Below are positions 9,389 through 20,394 of a stretch of DNA of 64,000 bases, in pieces; the first letter of the stretch is position 1, and the number at the start of each line of letters is the position of its first letter. Where the stretch lies: assembly GCA_003013855.2 (NCBI GenBank), contig ML058526.1, forward strand, positions 496,001-560,000, in the 5' to 3' direction. The stretch comes from Liriodendron chinense (lineage: Eukaryota > Streptophyta > Magnoliopsida > Magnoliales > Magnoliaceae). The notes beneath the pieces were generated by a model, which saw only the letters and a list, made by a program, of their open reading frames with translations, ran no database searches and was not told the origin of the DNA. The translations under genes and the position numbers were made by a program.

Positions 9389-9615
9389 GACCGGTCGTCC
9401 GACCGGTCAGCCACATCACATGAACAAGAGAAGAGAGGCCGACCGGTCATGACCGGTCGGCATGCACGCTGGATGAGAGGGAAATCAGCCCGACGGCTAT
9501 GACCGGTCGGGCACACACGCTGGAGGAATAAAAAATCAGTCCGACCGGTCATGACCGGTCGGCTGTACTCACTGGAATGTTTGGAAATCCAGCCCGACCG
9601 GTCACGACCGGTCGG
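9389..9615. repeat. GACCGGTC palindrome array, Athila A 5' LTR
   Basis: Paired sites GACCGGTC-NN-GACCGGTC (10 bp start to start) begin, with their CC flank, at 9439, 9490 (damaged), 9541 and 9594, a 51-53 bp period. A looser pair precedes them. The array ends about 95 bp before the TATA box. Confidence 0.95.
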
Positions 9616-9710
9616 CTCTGCGTAATAAGGGTCCTTTCTAATTTGGGACTCCGAAAATTGCTGCGCAATGCGAAGGCTTTCGCAGAATCCGACGCAAGGG
9701 GGGCTTGTTG

Positions 9711-9720
9711 CTATAAAAGG
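9711..9720 (+). promoter_or_regulatory. TATA box of Athila A 5' LTR
   Basis: CTATAAAAGG, also at 17951-17960, 28709-28718, 35899-35908, 48901-48910 (minus) and 59055-59064 (minus) in the other Athila LTRs. It is the expected start of U3-driven transcription. Confidence 0.8.
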
Positions 9721-9880
9721 CCACCTAGGGGCTCTCCCTAAGGCATCAGAGAAGAGAAGGAACGTGAGTTTGGAGGCTGAAGGCGACTGTGGAGCGTCTG
9801 CAACATCTATTTTCGGGTTTTTCTAGTTTTATGCTTTATTTTTGAGTTTTTAGTTGTAGCATGACTATGCTCGGCTAAAA

Positions 9881-9902
9881 CCTCTCAGCTAAGGCTGAGA
9901 GG
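9881..9902 (+). promoter_or_regulatory. Athila R/U5 hairpin (C:G variant)
   Basis: CCTCTCAGC, TAAG loop, GCTGAGAGG, followed by TGAAGCTTGTAG. It lies about 170 bp downstream of the TATA box, so within the transcript. It is identical at 18121-18142 and 48719-48740 (minus), and covaries in E and H. Confidence 0.7.
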
Positions 9903-10526
9903 TGAAGCTTGTAGCCAGTTCTATGTTAATTTCAGTTTGATTCAAGTATTTTTTTAATTCAAGGTTAGAATTTTCTTATGTTCAGTCCAAAAGATGGTAG
10001 TTTGAGATGTCTTATCTGAGTTCATGTGCTCCGGACATGAATTCCTTTTAATTCTCTGAGATTATCACAGGTTGCTTGTTTAGATTCGAATTATAGTAAT
10101 CCTTGAGCAGGCCATAGTCCATAGGCATGGCTGTTACTCCGCAGGCTATGAATTTGAATTCTACATTGATTGAATGGACTTGAACTTGGAAGTTCAACTT
10201 GAATTGGATGAATGTGTGTGAATGCTTTATTTTCCAACTAGATGAGAGATAGGACTTCAAATCTAGTTGTGTTCTCTACTTGGATTGACTGAATTAACAT
10301 AGGATTGCTACAAGTGGATCCTTGAAGGCCTTAGTACATTATATCTCTGATTTTTCATTAAGTTACTGTTTTAATTAAACATCCTATTGAAATTGAATTT
10401 GTTCTATTAAACTGAGTTGCTGGAGTAATTAGGAAGCTGTTACTTTTTCCCTGTGGATCGACCTCGGTCTTACCGAGATTTATTACTACATCGCAGCCTT
10501 ACACTTGAGGCGAGCGAACAAGTTTT

Positions 10527-10544
10527 TGGCGCCGTTGCCGGGGA
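10527..10544 (+). other. Primer-binding site of Athila A
   Basis: TGGCGCCGTTGCCGGGGA, six bases after the LTR end. It is the tRNA-Asp type used by Athila elements. The leader 10545-10754 carries no gene. Confidence 0.85.
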
Positions 10545-10754
10545 AATTAGATAATAGTTTTCAAATAGTTTCAGTGGCTGTAGAAGTAGATAGGTTTTTC
10601 TGATTTTTCTTAGAACTAACAAAGTTTTCTGTTTTGTAGGAATTCTTCTTTCAGTTCAAGCGCATCAGGTGATACCTTTCTAACTTAGTTTTTAGAATTT
10701 TCAGATTGCAGTTTTCTAGGTTAGGATTAGTTTTGATTTCTGATTGAGTGGTTT

Positions 10755-13700
10755 ATGTCCCGTTGGGAACGTAACCATTCAAATCGTCTCCAATTTGAAG
10801 GTGGTTTAGTTGGACCATTGTCAGTCCATAGACGAGTCCGGAATTATCAAGAGCATTGTGAAAGTTTGGGGAGTATGGAGCAAACACCCTTAAGGAATCC
10901 TCCACCCCCTACTCCAACCACAAACGCAAATCAGGAAGGAGTAGGAGAGAATGAGGTACATAATGTTCCTCCAATGAGATCACTACGGGATTACCTACAA
11001 CCTGCTCGTACAATTACACCTTCTTGCATAGTTCTACCAGCTAACGGTGGGACCCTTGACATAAAACCGGGAGTAATCCAACTTTTACCTAAATTCCATG
11101 GGCTAGACTCTGACCGCCCATACTTACACTTGCAAGAATTCGAAGAAGTGTTGGCCACCTTGCATTATCCCAATGTTTCTGGGGATACAATCAGACTTAA
11201 ACTTTTTCCCTTCACCTTGAAAGAAAGAGCCAAAGATTGGCTTCACTCTCTTAGACCATATTCGATTGGGTCATGGGTTGAGATGAACCGGGAATTCTTG
11301 AAAAAGTTCTTCCCAGCTCATAAGACAAACACTCTTCGAAGGGCCATAATGAATTTCTCAGCAAAAGAGGGTGAATCATTCTTTCAATGTTGGGAAAGAT
11401 TTAAGGAACTCCTGCTTGCTTGCCCACATCATGGCTATGAGAGTTGGCGAATTATAAATTTTTTCAATGATGGATTAAGTCCTAATATGCGCCAATTTGT
11501 GGAAATGATGTGCAATGGCGAGTTTATGAGTAAAAATTCAGATGATGCTTGGAGTTACTTGGACATGTTGGCTGAAAATGCCCAATCTTGGGACACCTCG
11601 GATAAACCCAAGAACCCCAAGCCTACTCAAGAGAAAGGAGGGATATATGTCCTTAAAGAGGAAGACGACGTAAATGCAAGGATAGCCAACCTCACAAGGA
11701 AGGTTGAGGCCATGGAACTTAGCAAAAATGGAGTTTCCAAGTCCAAGGAAGCTGTTGAAACCACATGTGGGATTTGTCTCACCGACTTACACGCTACGCA
11801 AGATTGTCCCACAATTCCTGCATTTAAGGAAGTGTTGCAAGAGACAGCCAATGCCACATATGGTTATCAACGGCCCTTCAATGGACCGGTAGGTAATACA
11901 TACAATGAGAGTTGGAAGAACCACCCGAATTTCAGTTGGAAGAATGCCCCAACGGGCAATCCTACCAACTCCCAAAGAGGGCCACCCATGCAAAATATGG
12001 CCCCACCTCAAGTCTCATTGGAGGATACTTTGAGAGCGTTTATGCAAGGGCAAGCGCAAATAAATGAATCAAATCAACTAATGTTCCAAGAGCTGAAAGT
12101 CTCGGTTGATGAGATTAAGGGACGCTTGAATGCTAGGGAAGGGACCTTTCCGGCCCAACCTCAGCCCAATCCAAAGCAAGTACATGAAGTAAGCATCCCT
12201 AATCCTTCCAACCAAAACATGGAGCAAGCTAAATCCATTACCACCCTTAGAAGTGGTAAACAAATTGACAAAACTATTCCGGTGAAGGCCGATGAGCCTA
12301 ATGATCCGGTAAGTTCTGAGGATGAAAATGGATCTAACTTAGCCCCACAACAACCGGAACGCATTTACCAGCCCACAGCACCATTCCCATCGAGATTGGT
12401 TGCCCCAAAATCTCTCCCAAATTCCCAAGATATTCTAGAGATTTTCAGACAAGTCAAGATCAATATCCCTTTGCTTGATGCCATCAAACAAATTCCCTCT
12501 TATGCCAAGTTTCTAAAAGACCTATGCACAACAAAACGCAAATATAATGTGCAGCAAAAGGCCTTCTTAACTGAGCAAGTGAGTGCCATCCTCACTCAAA
12601 AGACTCCCCCAAAATTCAAAGATCCCGGTAGTCCCACAGTTTCATGTATCATTGGAGACTACCGGATTGAACGTGCCTTGTTAGACTTGGGGGCGAGTGT
12701 GAACTTGATCCCATACTCGGTATATGAGCAATTGGGCCTTGGTGAATTAAAACCCACCAAAACCACATTGCAACTCGCAGATAGATCTATCCGTGTACCG
12801 AGGGGGATAGTTGAGGATGTTCTAGTCCAAGTTGACAAATTCTACTACCCGGTAGATTTTATAGTCTTGGACACACAACCGGTTTTGGATGCTAGCACCC
12901 AAATACCGGTGATATTAGGCCGCCCATTCCTTGCCACATCAAACGCAATCATCAATTGCCGGAATGGGGTGATGCAAATATCTTTTGGAAACATGACACT
13001 AGAGGTAAATGTGTTTCATTTGGGCAAAAGACATAGGAATGTTGATGATGATGAGTTCTTCGATGTGAACATGCTCGAAACTTTTGAAGAAGAAGAACTC
13101 CTCCAACTTGAACCACTAGAAAGCTTGGAGACATGCTTAGCACATATCATGGATTCCGAAGATCCCATCAGTAGTGAGATTGTGCAGGCATTAAATATAG
13201 AAAGACTGGTAGTTGATACTAGCCGGTGGAGGCCCCATTTTGAAAAATTGCCACCAACCACATCAAGGCCTCTACCGTCTAGCATCAAACCACCGAAGCT
13301 TGACCTCAAACCATTGCCATCCGAGCTTAAATACGTATATTTGGGTCAAGAGGAAACGTTCCCAGTTGTCATTGCCTCTCACCTAGAGAAAGACCAAGAG
13401 CTCAAGTTGATTGAGCTACTCAAAGAACATCGGGAAGCCTTAGGTTGGACAATAGCGGATCTCAAAGGGATAGATCCTTCGGTTTGCACTCACCGTATAC
13501 ACCTTGAAGAAAACGCAAAAACGACTAGACAACCTCAAAGACGGTTAAATCCAAACATGATGGAGGTTGTCAAAGCCGAGGTGTTAAAGCTATTGGATGT
13601 GGGTATCATCTACCCCATCTCAGATAGCCAATGGGTGAGTCCTACCCAAGTTGTTCCCAAGAAATCCGGAATTACCATCATTGAAAACGCCAACAACGAG

Positions 13701-14171
13701 CTTATACCGACTAGGGTGACCACCGGTTGGCGTATGTGCATTGATTATAGGAAGCTCAATACGGTCACTAGGAAAGACCACTTCCCTCTCCCATTTATGG
13801 ATCAAATTTTGGAGAGATTGGCAGGCCATCCCTATTATTGCTTCCTAGATGGCTATTCCGGATACAACCAAATCGAGATAGCTCCGGAAGACCAAGAGAA
13901 AACCACATTTACATGCCCGTTTGGTACCTTCGCTTACCGAAGGATGCCATTCGGATTATGTAATGCACCCGCCACATTCCAACGATGCATGTTGAGTATT
14001 TTCTCAGACATGGTGGGTGAGTTTCTTGAGGTGTTCATGGATGATTTCTCTATTTTTGGTAGTACATTTGATGAGTGTCTCAAGCACTTGAAGTTGGTCT
14101 TGATAAGGTGTGAGGAAAAACAGCTTGTATTAAACTGGGAAAATGCCATTTCATGGTACAAAGAGGAATAG
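10755..14171 (+). CDS. Athila A Gag-protease-reverse transcriptase
   Basis: 1138 residues. Gag (about 1-430) has the conserved LRDYLQPAR and FHGLDSD.PYLHLQEFEEV blocks and a CCHC knuckle, CGICLTDLHATQDC (residues 337-350). Protease follows with the active-site block LLDLGASVNLIP (about 643) and ILGRPFL. Reverse transcriptase has WRMCIDYRKLN, YCFLDGYSGYNQI, FAYRRMPFGLCNAPATFQRCM and the catalytic FMDDF (about 1093). A 1-bp deletion near 14145 throws the frame out after LVLNWE, so the natural product would run on into 14153-14566 and 14563-16200. Gag and pol are one frame. The start is the first Met, in the same place as in elements B and F. Confidence 0.9.
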   Translation: MSRWERNHSNRLQFEGGLVGPLSVHRRVRNYQEHCESLGSMEQTPLRNPPPPTPTTNANQEGVGENEVHNVPPMRSLRDYLQPARTITPSCIVLPANGGTLDIKPGVIQLLPKFHGLDSDRPYLHLQEFEEVLATLHYPNVSGDTIRLKLFPFTLKERAKDWLHSLRPYSIGSWVEMNREFLKKFFPAHKTNTLRRAIMNFSAKEGESFFQCWERFKELLLACPHHGYESWRIINFFNDGLSPNMRQFVEMMCNGEFMSKNSDDAWSYLDMLAENAQSWDTSDKPKNPKPTQEKGGIYVLKEEDDVNARIANLTRKVEAMELSKNGVSKSKEAVETTCGICLTDLHATQDCPTIPAFKEVLQETANATYGYQRPFNGPVGNTYNESWKNHPNFSWKNAPTGNPTNSQRGPPMQNMAPPQVSLEDTLRAFMQGQAQINESNQLMFQELKVSVDEIKGRLNAREGTFPAQPQPNPKQVHEVSIPNPSNQNMEQAKSITTLRSGKQIDKTIPVKADEPNDPVSSEDENGSNLAPQQPERIYQPTAPFPSRLVAPKSLPNSQDILEIFRQVKINIPLLDAIKQIPSYAKFLKDLCTTKRKYNVQQKAFLTEQVSAILTQKTPPKFKDPGSPTVSCIIGDYRIERALLDLGASVNLIPYSVYEQLGLGELKPTKTTLQLADRSIRVPRGIVEDVLVQVDKFYYPVDFIVLDTQPVLDASTQIPVILGRPFLATSNAIINCRNGVMQISFGNMTLEVNVFHLGKRHRNVDDDEFFDVNMLETFEEEELLQLEPLESLETCLAHIMDSEDPISSEIVQALNIERLVVDTSRWRPHFEKLPPTTSRPLPSSIKPPKLDLKPLPSELKYVYLGQEETFPVVIASHLEKDQELKLIELLKEHREALGWTIADLKGIDPSVCTHRIHLEENAKTTRQPQRRLNPNMMEVVKAEVLKLLDVGIIYPISDSQWVSPTQVVPKKSGITIIENANNELIPTRVTTGWRMCIDYRKLNTVTRKDHFPLPFMDQILERLAGHPYYCFLDGYSGYNQIEIAPEDQEKTTFTCPFGTFAYRRMPFGLCNAPATFQRCMLSIFSDMVGEFLEVFMDDFSIFGSTFDECLKHLKLVLIRCEEKQLVLNWENAISWYKEE

Positions 14172-14566
14172 TCCTTGGACACATCATCTCGTCCAATGGA
14201 ATAGAAGTAGACCTGGCGAAAATTGACATAATTTCCAATCTACCACCACCCAAAAGCATACGTGATGTGCGGTCCTTCCTTGGACACGCCGGCTTCTATC
14301 GAAGGTTTATAAAGGACTTTAGTCACATCTCAAGGCCTTTATGCAACCTTCTACAAAAGGAGACCCAATTTGAGTGGAGTGCCGAATGTCAATTAGCTTT
14401 TTCAAAGCTAAAAGACATGTTGACAACCGCTCCTATTATGCAACCACCAGATTGGTCCATGCCTTTTGAGTTGATGTGCGATGCTAGCGATTTTGCTATT
14501 GGGGCAGTGTTAGGCCAAAAGAAAGATAAAAGCCCCATGTCATCTACTACGCAAGTAGGACCTTGA
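14153..14566 (+). CDS. Athila A RT thumb and start of RNase H, frameshifted piece
   Basis: It continues the polyprotein after the first 1-bp deletion: IVLGHIISSNGIEVD, then PPPKSIRDVRSFLGHAGFYR and the RNase H opening FELMCDASDFAIGAVLGQKKDK. It ends at a second 1-bp deletion (about 14530), where AAAAAG in element B is one A shorter here. It is not a separate gene. Confidence 0.85.
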   Translation: MVQRGIVLGHIISSNGIEVDLAKIDIISNLPPPKSIRDVRSFLGHAGFYRRFIKDFSHISRPLCNLLQKETQFEWSAECQLAFSKLKDMLTTAPIMQPPDWSMPFELMCDASDFAIGAVLGQKKDKSPMSSTTQVGP

Positions 14567-16200
14567 ATCCTGCCCAAGTTAATTATTCGACTACGGAGAA
14601 AGAGCTCCTAGCCGTCATCTTTGCCTTGGACAAATTCAGGCCATACTTAATAGGATCCAAAGTTATTGTTTATACGGATCATGCGGCGCTGAAATACCTT
14701 CTTTCTAAGAAGGATACTAAGCCCCGTTTGCTAAGATGGATCCTACTCCTTCAAGAATTCGACCTAGAGATCAAAGATAAGAAGGGGGTAGAAAATGTGG
14801 TGGCAGATCATCTATCTCGCCTAGTCCTACCAAATTCCATTGATGAGTCACCTATTGAGGACTCATTCCCTGATGAGCAACTCTTTGTTGCTATGCATCC
14901 ACCATGGTACGCTGATATAGCCAACTATCTTTCCACAGGTGCGATGTCGACTCATTGGACTGCGCAAGACAAACGTAAATTTCTAAGGGAAGTGCGCAGA
15001 TTTTTCTGGGATGAACCTCTATTGTTTAAATATTGCCCAGACCAGATTATAAGGAGATGCGTCCCCGATGATGAACACAATTCAGTCATCTCCTTTTGTC
15101 ATGATCAAGCATGTGGGGGTCATTTTTCAGCCAAGAAAACAACTGCAAAAATTCTGCAGTGTGGTTTTTATTGGCCCACATTATTTAAAGATACCCACGT
15201 GTTTTGCAAAGCATGCGAGCGCTGCCAGAAGTTAGGAGGATTATCCCGTCGCAATATGATGCCTCTCACCCCAATTCAACATCTTGAAGTCTTTGACTGT
15301 TGGGGCATCGATTTCATGGGACCATTCCCCTCATCTTTTGGACATGTCTATATTCTGCTTGCCGTAGACTATGTGTCTAAATGGATCGAGGCTATCCCAT
15401 GTAGAACCAATGATCATCGTACGGTTCTCAAGTTTCTCAAAGAAAACATACTTTCTAGATTTGGGACGCCTCGAGCCATTATTAGTGATGGTGGTGCTCA
15501 CTTTTGCAATAGACCTTTTGAAACTTTGATGAAGAAATATGGTATTAGGCACAAAGTGAGTACCCCATACCACCCACAAACAAGTGGGCAAGCTGAAATC
15601 TCCAATAGGGAAATCAAACAGATTTTAGAAAAGACGGTGAGACCGGATCGCAAGGATTGGTCCCTACGATTAGATGATGCACTTTGGGCTCACCGTACTG
15701 CCTACAAGACACCCATTGGAATGTCCCCTTATAGACTTGTCTATGGGAAAGCTTGCCACTTGCCTGTGGAGATAGAACACAAAGCCTATTGGGCAATTCG
15801 GGCCCTAAATTTTGACATAGACAAGGCTAGCTCGCTTCGCAAACTTCAATTAAATGAGCTTGAAGAGATCCGGAACGATGCATATGAGAATTCGAGGATT
15901 TACAAGAGTAAGATGAAGGCCTTTCATGACAAGCACATCTTAAGGAAATCCTTCCATGAAGGACAGAAAGTGCTCTTGTATAATGCCCGACTTCATCTTT
16001 TTCCGGGAAAATTACGATCTCGATGGACCGGCCCATATATTGTTAAAGAAGTTTTTCCTCATGGGGCTGTTGAGATTGAGAATGCAGCAAATGGTGACTG
16101 TTTCAAAGTTAATGGACAACGCCTTAAACCATTTGTTGAGAAATTTGATTCAGAGGACATGTCCATCTCCCTGAATGATCCTGTTTATCAGGATTATTGA
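14563..16200 (+). CDS. Athila A RNase H and integrase
   Basis: 545 residues. The RNase H remainder has YSTTEKELLAVIFALDKFRPYL and VYTDHAALKYLL. Integrase follows: HHCC domain (ACGGHFSAKKTTAKIL to CKACERCQ), catalytic D in CWGIDFMGPF, D in IISDGGAHF and E in SGQAEISNRE, then the C-terminal part with VLLYNARLHLFPGKLRSRW and GPYIVKEVFPHGAVEI. It ends with a natural stop, as in B (52572) and F (42385). The apparent start Met is internal. Confidence 0.9.
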   Translation: MNPAQVNYSTTEKELLAVIFALDKFRPYLIGSKVIVYTDHAALKYLLSKKDTKPRLLRWILLLQEFDLEIKDKKGVENVVADHLSRLVLPNSIDESPIEDSFPDEQLFVAMHPPWYADIANYLSTGAMSTHWTAQDKRKFLREVRRFFWDEPLLFKYCPDQIIRRCVPDDEHNSVISFCHDQACGGHFSAKKTTAKILQCGFYWPTLFKDTHVFCKACERCQKLGGLSRRNMMPLTPIQHLEVFDCWGIDFMGPFPSSFGHVYILLAVDYVSKWIEAIPCRTNDHRTVLKFLKENILSRFGTPRAIISDGGAHFCNRPFETLMKKYGIRHKVSTPYHPQTSGQAEISNREIKQILEKTVRPDRKDWSLRLDDALWAHRTAYKTPIGMSPYRLVYGKACHLPVEIEHKAYWAIRALNFDIDKASSLRKLQLNELEEIRNDAYENSRIYKSKMKAFHDKHILRKSFHEGQKVLLYNARLHLFPGKLRSRWTGPYIVKEVFPHGAVEIENAANGDCFKVNGQRLKPFVEKFDSEDMSISLNDPVYQDY

Positions 16201-17328
16201 TCTCCTAGTCTGATGGAGGTATAGCATAGGTAGGTTTATTTTGTTTTACTGTTTTAGTAGGATTTAGTTGTTGGAATTGCAGACCTCCATGATCGCTCTC
16301 TCAGGTACTATTGTTCTCACTCTCTCATTGTTTACCATTGCTCTCATGTTCATGCTAATTGACGATCTTTTTACATTGAGGACAATGCAAGATTTGGTTG
16401 GGGGGTGAGATGAGATCCCTCATCTAGCATATTGCAACATTTCGAGCTTCATATGCACAAAATTTTTTCGAATTTTCTAACATCTCAAAACTCTTTTAGA
16501 AAATTTTGTTTCTATACATTTGAGAGGCTATGAGTAGAAGAGGAGGAGAAACGAAGTGTGTGATGTTGTAGTTTGGAATTTCTTCCAACATAATGGCTTT
16601 ATATGTTAATTCCCCTATTGTTGTGATTGATAGAAAATTTGAACACCTTTACACCAAGTTCACATTACACGATTTTCATGAGTAACAGGTTTATGTGATT
16701 TGTGGATTAGATAGACTTTGGTTTAGAGGTGTTGAGCAGCCAAGCCGGGGTATTTTGTCCATCCTTGTCCATGGGAAAATAATGAAAGATATGGATTTCT
16801 AAAAATCCTATCTAAGTTAAAAGAAAAAGGAAAGAAAGGATGAAATCGGGAAGGAAAGAAAAATGGTGGAAAATTCCGAAAAAGGGCTACCTATTACCAA
16901 CCGGGGGATGGTCGAACCGTAACCAAAGCCGGAAATGGGACGTAGTGTGAAAGCCGTCGGAAGGACGGTAAGGCAAATTCCTGTCATAGGCTTGCTGTTG
17001 CTCTGTACACCTTAAAATCCTAGGTCTACTTAATCTATGAAGAAGATGATTCCAGGAACTCATGAGATGATTTTTCACTATGCACATTAAATGGAATTTG
17101 TTCGAGTTTTTCTATTTATCAATCAATCAGCGAGAATTACATGTAGACACTCCTTATGTCTTGAGAGTCCAAGGTTCAGCTTCTAGCACCTAATTTTGCC
17201 AAATTTTTCACTTATACATTTTGGGATGGATAGAATCATGGGTTCTAAAGGGGAGTTGGATTTGGAGGGTTGAAATTATTTTCACGCATGTTTTGCTCGG
17301 GACTAGCAAAAAGCTGGTTGGGGGGGTG
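16201..17328 (+). other. Athila A non-coding tail with two polypurine tracts
   Basis: It holds no frame of note and no env-like gene. The polypurine tract GGTTGGGGGGGTG (17316-17328) adjoins the 3' LTR, and a second GGTTGGGGGGTG lies at 16396-16407, 920 bp upstream. The block ATTACCAACCGGGGGATGG and neighbours around 16890-16990 are well conserved in B and F, so the tail is constrained or young. Confidence 0.8.
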
Positions 17329-18761
17329 TGTTGAACCTCCAATTTATACATTGCATTGCCCATTACACTACATAGTTTGCATGATTTTCATGGTTTAAAG
17401 GCCCACCTAACACGTGTTTCTGTGATTGTAGGGATGAGAGTGGATTTCATCAAATTGGAGCCAAAAGAATGTATTTGAAGACATTGCATGAAGTCCTAGG
17501 ATGGATCAAAGAAAGAAGAAGAAAAAGGGAGAAAAGAGAATGAAGAAAAGAAGAAAAAGTGGAAGAAAAACCAAGGACCGGTCGTCGGACCGGTCAGCCA
17601 CATAAAAGATGTAAATGGAAGGAGGCCGACCGGTCTTGACCGGTCGGCCAGGAAGACTGGACACATTGCATTAGGGCCGACCGGTCATGACCGGTCGGCC
17701 ATAGGCACTGGATGAAGGATAAACAGCCCGACCGGTCATGACCGGTCGGGCATGCACGCTGGAACAATGGACAATCCACGCCGACCGGTCATGACCGGTC
17801 GGCTGAGCTCTCTGGAGTATTTGAAAAGCCAGGCCGACCGGTCACGACCGGTCGGCCCTGCGTAAGAAGTATCCTTTCTAAATTAGGACTCCGAAAATTG
17901 CTGCGCAATGCGAAGGCTTTCGCAAAATCCGACGCAAGGGGGGCTTGTTGCTATAAAAGGCCACCTAGGGGCTCTCCCTAAGGCATCAGAGAAGAGAAGG
18001 AACGTGAGTTTGGAGGCTGAAGGCGACTGTGGAGCGTCTGCAACATCTATTTTCGGGTTTTTCTAGTTTTATGCTTTATTTTTGAGTTTTTAGTTGTAGC
18101 ATGACTATGCTCGGCTAAAACCTCTCAGCTAAGGCTGAGAGGTGAAGCTTGTAGCCAGTTCTATGTTAATTTCAGTTTGATTCAAGTATTTTTTTTAATT
18201 CAAGGTTAGAATTTTCTTATGTTCAGTCCAAAAGATGGTAGTTTGAGATGTCTTATCTGAGTTCATGTGCTCCGGACATGAATTCCTTTTAATTCTCTGA
18301 GATTATCACAGGTTGCTTGTTTAGATTCGAATTATAGTAATCCTTGAGCAGGCCATAGTCCATAGGCATGGCTGTTACTCCGCAGGCTATGAATTTGAAT
18401 TCTACATTGATTGAATGGACTTGAACTTGAAAGTTCAACTTGAATTGGATGAATGTGTGTGAATGCTTTATTTTCCAACTAGATGAGAGATAGGACTTCA
18501 AATCTAGTTGTGTTCTCTACTTGGATTGACTGAATTAACATAGGATTGCTACAAGTGGATCCTTGAAGGCCTTAGTACATTATATCTCTGATTTTTCATT
18601 AAGTTACTGTTTTAATTAAACATCCTATTGAAATTGAATTTGTTCTATTAAACTGAGTTGCTGGAGTAATTAGGAAGCTGTTACTTTTTCCCTGTGGATC
18701 GACCTCGGTCTTACCGAGATTTATTACTACATCGCAGCCTTACACTTGAGGCGAGCGAACA
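17329..18761 (+). repeat. 3' LTR of Athila A (1433 bp)
   Basis: TG...CA, with TATA box at 17951-17960 and hairpin at 18121-18142. The U3 part is clearly diverged from the 5' LTR and has one extra palindromic unit; the last about 870 bp differ at only three or four positions. Confidence 0.95.
17576..17855. repeat. GACCGGTC palindrome array, Athila A 3' LTR
   Basis: Five 22-bp paired palindromes starting at 17626, 17677, 17728, 17781 and 17834 (spacings 51, 51, 53, 53), preceded by a looser pair. The TATA box is 96 bp further on. Confidence 0.95.
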
Positions 18762-20394
18762 CCGCCCATTTAGTTAAGCGCCCGGAAGCCTCAGGCTTTT
18801 GAAGGACTTGCCGTAGTGGATGATTTGTTGGTACTAAAATAGCATGGGCTTGAAAGTATGGTCGCAGTTTTCGAGCTGCCGTGATTAAGGCTAGGGCCAG
18901 TTTCTCCATATCAGAATACCTAGTTTCTGCATCAACCATTGCTCGACTGATATAATAAACGGGCCTTTGTACCCCGGAATCTTCTCTTATTAAAGCGGCA
19001 CTAACGGCCATGGAAGACACAGATAAATAAAGAATGAGTTGCTCATGTGCCACAGGCTTAGATAAAATGGGGGGAGCACTCATATATTGCTTCAGTTGTT
19101 GAAAAGCTTCTTCACATTGAGGTGTCCACTTCCAATCAGACTTGGCCGTTGCACGAAGGAGTTTGAAGAAGGGCAAGCACTTGTCAGATGCTCGCGAGAT
19201 GAACCTGTTCAATGATGCGATGCGACCAGCTAGACGCTGAACGTCCTTCAGAGTCACTGGGGATTTCATCTCTATCAATGCTTTAATCTTTTCGGGATTC
19301 GCCTCAATTCCACGTTGGCCAACCATGAACCCAAGAAATTTCCCTGCAGATACTCCAAACGCACATTTTTCTGGATTTAATTTCATCTGATACTTCCTCA
19401 TCAGATCAAAGGCTTCTCGAAGATCAGGAATGTGGTCATCTTCATCGATGCTTTTCACGAGCATATCGTCAACATATACTTCCATATTCCTACCGATTTG
19501 AGAAGCGAATATTTTGTTGACAAGACGTTGATAAGTGGCCCCTGCATTTTTGAGACCGAACGGCATTACCTGGTAGCAATATAGTCCTCGATCTGTGATG
19601 AAGGCAGTATGCTGGCCATCAGGTGGATGCATCATAATCTGGTTGTAACCAGAATAAGCATCCATAAAACTGAGGAGAGCATGTCCAGCTGTTGAGTCGA
19701 CCAACTGGTCGATTCGTGGTGTCGGGAAGCTATCTTTGGGACATGCTTTGTTTAAGTCTGAATAGTTGACGCACATCCTCCATTTGCCATTAGCTTTCCG
19801 GACGAGAACTACGTTTGCGACCCACTGTGGGTAGTCAACTTCTTTTATGAAATTTGCCGCGAGCAGCTTCTCAACTTCAGTTTTGATCGCCATTTGTCTT
19901 TCTGCAGTAAAGGCACGTCGACGCTGATGTACGGGTTTATGCTTCGGGTCAATGTTGAGACGATGTGCGATGACATCAGGATCGATACCTGGCATATCTT
20001 TATGAGACCAAGCAAACACGTCCTTGTATTCGGTGAGGAAACGGATCAAATTTTCACGATGGACAATGTTTAAGGAGGAACCGATGTACACGATCTTAGA
20101 CGGGTCGTCTTCGGTCAAGCGGATCGCCACTGTTTCCTCCCTTGGAGTTCCTGATTTTAGAGCATTTTCCCTTGGATCCAACGCGGTGGTGAGAACGTCG
20201 GATGAACCTTGAACTATTTCCATGACAGGTGTCGCTTGAGCCTTCTTTCGATCTTGGAGGGCTATCTGGTAACAGGACCGTGCCTCCTGCTGACTTCCTC
20301 GCACGACCCCGATGCCATTTGGGGTCGGAAATTTAACACATAAATATGAAGGGTGCAAGGCCGCTCCAACCTTAGTTAGAGACGGTCGCCCCAA
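18762..20394 (-). pseudogene. Tat protease end, reverse transcriptase and RNase H, cut by Athila A
   Basis: It opens with MGRPSLTKVGAAL (end of protease), then the connector. RT has WRMCVNYSDLNKACPKDSFP, LLSFMDAYSGYNQI, MPFGLKNAGATYQRLV and the catalytic YVDDMLVKS (about residue 305). RNase H has RPVYYISRAM and TRYSDMEKLALALI, and stops at LTKWAV because Athila A enters there; the next ten residues of the open frame are LTR-encoded. The sequence continues at 9138. It is frameshifted relative to the gag-PR frame (overlap 20376-20394) by what looks like one missing base near 20415. Confidence 0.9.

Larger units (their letters stand above)
9144..10520 (+). repeat. 5' LTR of Athila A (1377 bp)
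   Basis: Bounded by TG...CA. The first about 500 bp differ markedly from the 3' LTR, while about 9650-10520 is almost identical to 17890-18761. It has four 22-bp palindromic units, against five in the 3' LTR. The TATA box is at 9711 and the hairpin at 9881. Confidence 0.95.
9144..18761 (+). mobile_element. Athila-type Ty3/gypsy element A, near complete
   Basis: 9,618 bp with LTRs TGTTGAACC...GCGAGCGAACA, the tRNA-Asp-type primer-binding site of Athila, a gag-pol frame with two 1-bp deletions, a 1.1-kb non-coding tail and a G-rich polypurine tract. It is flanked by a 5-bp target duplication, CCGCC (9139-9143 and 18762-18766). It sits in the RNase H region of Tat: the codons on each side (KWAV... 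and ...VEISEHD) rejoin when it is removed. No env-like frame is present. Confidence 0.95.

Noticed and set aside
10048..10260. 70-codon minus frame found identically at 18289-18501
   Set aside because: It is repeated only because both are LTR copies, with no family resemblance.
16201..17328. Search for an env-like gene in the Athila tail
   Set aside because: No frame longer than about 66 codons, and none conserved between A, B and F.
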